From the NCBI RefSeq assembly GCF_011386835.1, contig NC_088805.1, forward strand, positions 19,092,836 to 19,156,835: a DNA stretch of 64,000 bases, written 5' to 3'. This stretch comes from Chrysemys picta bellii (taxonomy: Eukaryota; Chordata; Testudines; Emydidae). The translations under genes and the position numbers were made by a program. The notes beneath the pieces are model-generated. The model was not told the DNA's origin. It did no database searches and saw only the letters and a list, made by a program, of their open reading frames with translations. This document shows, piece by piece, positions 59,772-64,000 of this stretch. Numbering within the stretch: position 1 is the stretch's first letter; the number at the start of each line of letters is the position of its first letter.

Positions 59772-59930
59772 CAGTGGTTTTCAACGTGCAGTCTGCAGAC
59801 TATGTCTAAGGGGTCCGCGAAAGGTGGTTGTTACCATAGAACAGTGGTTTTCAAACTGTGGAGGGGTCTGGCACCTCCATTTGAAATTATTTTTAGGAGT
59901 CAGCAAATGAAAAAAGGTTGAAAATCACTG
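59772..59930. mobile_element. hAT-type MITE
   Basis: Termini cagtggttttcaacgtg and ggttgaaaatcactg are inverted. The flanking 8-mers ggctaaag and ggctagag (59764-59771, 59931-59938) differ at one base. A second internal 'acagtggttttcaaactgtg' suggests a nested or partly duplicated end at 59841. Confidence 0.82.
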
Positions 59931-59938
59931 GGCTAGAG

Positions 59939-61418
59939 CAAAACTCTCTCTCATTTGGTAACAGAGATTCCACCCCACACTTTTTTTTTTTAAATATAGG
60001 AAACACATTAGCTATGAGGTTATGCATTACTGTGATACATTTGGTTTTGAAGCACTGAGTGGCTTTTAGAATTTGGCATTCTGAACTTCTAAGAAGGAAG
60101 AATGTTACTCTCATGACAAACTTTGAAGTCTATTTCCTGAACGTGTTAACTGTTTACTCTCTCTCTCTCTCTCCTGGACACTAAGTTCTGTTTAAGTAAA
60201 CACAGCACTAACCCCTACAATTCCTATCGTTCAGGTGTCAAATAACATTCCAAATGCAGGACATCAATGTAACAATATTTTAAATACAGAGACAGAGCCT
60301 GAGAAAGTAGTGGGACTAAGGCTTTAATGCAAACACTCAACATCCTACTTTTAAATGAGCCTTTCAGCTCATTTTATGGTAATCTGGCAACTTTAATTGC
60401 CCAGGTATGTACGTCACAGGAATCACCAGTAATTACCAATCATTCACCTTTCTTCCAAAGCTCTTTGGCACACATAGGTCTGGATTTGGATTATTATTCA
60501 AACAGTGAGTATTTTAGTTTTAACATCTGTACTTTCATTCTCAGATTTGTATCAAACCCTTTCTTCTGGGCTATAAACTACAATCTCAAACAAGAACCTT
60601 AGGAAATAAATCTCTTGTTGAATTCTATATCCTTTTAATTGGTTTTCACATCCAAGGGCCAAAATTTGCTCTCAATTACATGAATGCATGGCCACTGATA
60701 TCAGCAGAGGCTACAGAACAGAATTTCTGCCCTGTATCTCTCTCTCTTGAAAATAAGAAGCAAGGGATACCCCTCTAACCCTTCCTTATTCAAAGTATTT
60801 CTTTTTCATATAAAAAGAACAAAAGTAAGTTCTTTGTATTATGCTATAGAGTCATACAAAAGAGCTTTAAATATATTTTTCCTTATCTGCGGGGCTGGGA
60901 AGGGCTTATACGCAAAATTACCACTCAAAGGTGGCAACAAAAAAAATTGTGGCAAATATTTTTCATCGGATAAAATTAAGGCATTTTTAACCCCTTTCTT
61001 TACTTGGAAGGGAACAATCTCTGACAAGTGTCAGTTTCAGTTTGATGAAAACTGCTAATTTAAAAGTTGTTAGTGTCAGCAAATAAACGTGAACACATTT
61101 TTTGCCAATGAGTCAATAGTTTTTTGTGTTGAGCATAATTTAAAAAAAGATACTACATCTTTACCGCCTTTCTTTGCACTAAGTCATATTTAAAGCAATG
61201 ATCAAGTTTCTCAGTTCCTGCTTCAAGCCAAACCCCTGCTTCTTCTTTTTATCCTTCTAAGAAGCAGAGGAACAAAAGTTGCAAAGCCCCACTGAAAAGA
61301 ACTGGCTTTTGCATAACTACAGCTTCATGAGAAACAAGGTTGCGTAACTATTCCACAGAAGCCTGAATGACAATGCAATCCAAGTAGGGTTTCAAAGCAG
61401 GATGCTAATGTCTAGGGT
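59939..61418. other. Unique non-coding sequence
   Basis: A (ct)n microsatellite lies at about 60160-60174. No exon was recognised; overlapping frames at 60747-61058 have no domain. Confidence 0.4.
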
Positions 61419-61686
61419 ATGTCTACATTGCAAAATGAAGGTGTGATAGTAGCCTGGGCAACAATACCAGTGTAGACATGGTAAAACAGGCTTCAGCATG
61501 GGCTAGCAACCAGAGTTCATATCCAGGGTCCTTAGAGGGCTTGTACTCTGATTACTAGCCCGTGCTGAACCTCGTGCCACGTCTAGATTAGCACAGGTAA
61601 CAATAGCAGTTAGATTAAAGCTAGCGCGGGTATGTCTACCTATGCTACAATCACACCTTCACTTTGCAGTGTAGATATATCCCTAA
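61419..61686. mobile_element. Harbinger-like MITE
   Basis: Left 'gggtatgtctacattgcaaa' and right 'tttgcagtgtagatatatcc' are inverted with few mismatches. Interior arms 'gcttcagcatgggctagcaa' and 'ttactagcccgtgctgaacc' are also inverted. Similar to the 59003 element. Confidence 0.7.
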
Positions 61687-62227
61687 TGTTGAAGGGCATA
61701 AGAGGGGTAGGAGTTAGCACTGAAGAAAAGATCTAAGAAAACCCTCATATGTGAAACTATTCCCTTTCTCTTCCCCGTGTTTTACTAAGCCAGAACTCCT
61801 CAGAAGATGCATCATGTATACAAGGGTCCCCCTCCTCAAGTGCCTCAATTTTAAAATCTGTTTCCTTTATGTTTGTATTTTCTCCAATTTTTTTTCCTCT
61901 AGTGAAGCAGGGAAAAAAAAATGCTAAAACTCTATATTCTCTCTCTCTTTTTTTTTAATCCCAGAGCTCTTCTCCTTTGAGTTCCTGCTCACTTTGACCA
62001 CTGCAAGCTCTGAGGAAGACACTACCAGTCATTCAAATAGGAGCCTATAAAAACTAAAACTTGGAAATACCAATCTTCTTGCTGGTGGGTCCAGTGGTGT
62101 TGTTAAACCACAGACATTGGCAAAGCAATTACTAGCTAGTCACAGTAGATTCTACCACTGCTGGGTAAGAAGCAATTTACTGACAATGGGACTTTACTCC
62201 CTCTCGCCAACGGGTGCACTTAACAAG
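61687..62227. other. Unique non-coding sequence
   Basis: Short A- and T-runs near 61890-61960. No exon recognised. Confidence 0.4.
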
Positions 62228-62500
62228 AACCTTTGGCTAGAAATGAAAGCCAGACAAGTTCAAATTAGAAATAAAGCACACATTTTTAATAATGAGTGCA
62301 ATGAACCAAGAAAAGTGATTGAGTCTCCGTCACTTGATGTCTTCAAATCAAGATTGGATTCCTTTCTGGAAGGTAAGTTTTAGTCAAACACACATTACTG
62401 GCCTCAATACAGGAACAACTCTGTGGCCTATGTTCTACAGGAGGTCAGGACGAGATGATCTAATGATCCATTCTCACCTTAAACATTTATGAATCTTCAA
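62228..62500 (+). mobile_element. CR1 LINE 3' end
   Basis: 'ctagaaatgaaagccagaca', 'gattgagtctccgtcacttg', 'aaatcaagattggattcctt', 'tctacaggaggtcaggacga' and 'gatgatctaatgatccattc' are CR1 3' landmarks in order. The overlapping short frame ending in SRLDSFLEGKF is a translation of this non-coding tail. Confidence 0.82.
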
Positions 62501-63537
62501 AGAATATTCTGGACGTAGCTGCGTTGTCTTAAAATATACTAAAGCTTTTAGCCAGTTGAATCAGGTTTTGATCACCCAAAGTTTCGCTAACTTTTTATTC
62601 TGCGAAAACATGGCTCCTTCCAGAATATGGCTCACTGACTCTGTGGCTCAAAAAGCTTAGAGATTTTAACCCAAGGTAACTGCATCCTGTAATTACACAC
62701 CATGCATTTGTATCATGCAACTGAAATTGTTGCTTTGTTTTTGTTTAAAAGGTTAAATATCTGTGAAGTTAAAGGAGGGTGGAAACAAGCCACTAAAAAG
62801 GACATGAAAGTGTGAGGTTTGGATTCTTGCACTTGCCAAACTCTGCTCATGTTGTTTTTTTAAACACCCTTCATCTTGCCTTTAGCTAGAGGCAGCCACA
62901 TAGACAATATTCCTGGCATACAAGACTGGAGGGCTGTTGCCTCCTGAAACCACCACTGGCACTGATGCTGGCAGATGCCTGGTTAACAATGTTTAACAGT
63001 GTCCTTTGCAAGGTAGTGGACTCCTTCCCCTTAATGACTAATTACTGCATGTCGGGCTCTGCTGTGCTAAGACTTTGCTGGCCTGTGGCCTAGACTCTGC
63101 ACTTGCTTCCTGGCTGCCATTTGGCATGTTTTCACAATTTCTGTTTTAACTCTTTTCCTTTCTTACAACATTTTCCAACCTGGGAAATTGAATATGAGAC
63201 TGACCCCCTGAGCTTGGCTGACACCATGGAAATTTACCAGCTTGGAGATCCCGGTATGGGTGTGAATTTGAGATTTCCATTCCCCTCCACCTATGGAACT
63301 GTCAGGTTCTGCTCAGGTTGGGGAGGATAAGAAAGTGTCCACACTGTTATGCTACCTACACTTTCCAGAATTCGACTCAGGGAACAGGGATTGCTGTTTT
63401 GTAAGAATCTGGCTATTTTACCCACACAGTGACAGCAGTATATATACAGTGCGGAACAAGGGAAATAAATAGAAGGAGAAAGAGTATTCAAGAAAGAGGA
63501 GATGGGCTCACAACCCCACCCAATAACTCCATTAAAC
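62501..63537. other. Unique non-coding sequence
   Basis: No exon or transposon recognised. Confidence 0.4.
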
Positions 63538-63540
63538 TAA

Positions 63541-64000
63541 GGCCTTGGCTACACTTGCAAGTTACAGTGTTGTAAAGCCTCCCTCAGCGCTGTAACTCAC
63601 TCCCCATTCACACTGGCAGGGCACTTACAGCGCTGTATTTCCTTGGGTACAGGGCTGCAGGTACTCCACATCTCCGAGAGGAATAACAGCTGCAGCGGAG
63701 TGGCTACAACTCACGGGTGTGAGTGTAAACGCTTGCAGCGCTGTACTAATCACCTTGTCAAATGGCCAATCCTCTCCATTGTTGTGACCAGCTGCAGGAA
63801 TGCGGAAGTGCCGGTTTCAAAGCTCGGACCACAGAGAAAAGCAAACAGATTGCAGCTTGCTTTGAGTGAGTTAATGAATGAGCAGGGGGCTGGGAGTTCG
63901 GAACTTGCAAAATAGAGAGCTGACATGCTCCAAAAAGCACTCTTTCTCCCCCAACACTCCCTGTCACAATCCACCCCCGTTTTGAAAAGCACGTTGCAGC
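63541..64000. mobile_element. Harbinger-like element, runs off the window
   Basis: Starts with ggccttggctacacttgcaa after taa (63538-63540), which fits the TWA target of PIF/Harbinger transposons and the same terminus as the 50738 MITE. It has the same cagcgctgta motif in its first 220 bp. No right terminus is reached in 460 bp, so it is longer than the 262-bp relative and could lead into a larger, possibly coding element beyond the end. Confidence 0.65.

Noticed and set aside
1..64000. CRISPR array, bacterial operon, rRNA or canonical tRNA gene
   Set aside because: No regularly spaced repeats, no bacterial gene order, and no complete tRNA cloverleaf; tRNA-like strings are MIR heads.

Overview
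The window looks like nuclear DNA of a reptile, most probably a turtle. The repeats point there: CR1 LINEs with sauropsid-type 3' tails, a head-plus-body SINE whose body carries the 'cataagctttcgtgg' core, MIR/CORE-type SINEs, hAT and Harbinger-like MITEs, and a DIRS-type tyrosine-recombinase retrotransposon. No prokaryotic gene structure, operon or replication origin is present. The species assignment is inference from recalled repeat families; no search was run.

Almost all of the 64 kb is non-coding, and the many small open frames are what chance gives in AT-rich DNA. The only host coding feature I can defend is a 30-nt microexon on the minus strand (11241 down to 11212). It has a long polypyrimidine tract, a CAG acceptor and a GTAAGA donor, and it encodes CDSESDIDDK. 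The peptide resembles a short acidic-serine segment of AUTS2/FBRSL1-family proteins as I remember them. If that is right, the window lies inside large introns of a gene read on the minus strand.

Layout. 1-11 kb: mostly unique sequence with three MIR-like SINEs, a hAT MITE with perfect 8-bp target duplications, a fold-back SINE and a CNE-like block near 4.6-4.9 kb. 11.2 kb: the microexon. 12.3-16.5 kb: a dense repeat cluster made of a 5'-truncated CR1 whose reverse transcriptase frame runs straight into a SINE, a second SINE in tandem, and a 1.6-kb internally deleted DIRS element (tyrosine recombinase remnant, inverted termini and internal complementary region), followed by a CR1 tail. 17.5-18.1 kb: two adjoining palindromic MITEs. 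21.6-23.1 kb: an LTR-like sequence and a very GC-rich MITE carrying a minisatellite and a hairpin. 23-31 kb: largely unique, with two blocks that look conserved. 31.7-34.7 kb: a rearranged SINE, a three-level nested insertion, and CR1 and MIR remnants. 34.7-48 kb: mostly unique, with a 57-bp dispersed duplication, a perfect 79-bp hairpin SINE and a further interspersed repeat. 48-64 kb: denser in MIRs, hAT and Harbinger-like MITEs and CR1 tails, ending inside an element that runs off the window.

The most unusual signal is the SINE family. Three copies flanked by target-site duplications (6031, 31685, 41468) lack the normal 3' end and instead end in an inverted copy of the body that stops at the same head/body junction. 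Two of them form perfect hairpins of 42 and 79 bp. This points to a recurrent snap-back mode of insertion rather than random rearrangement.
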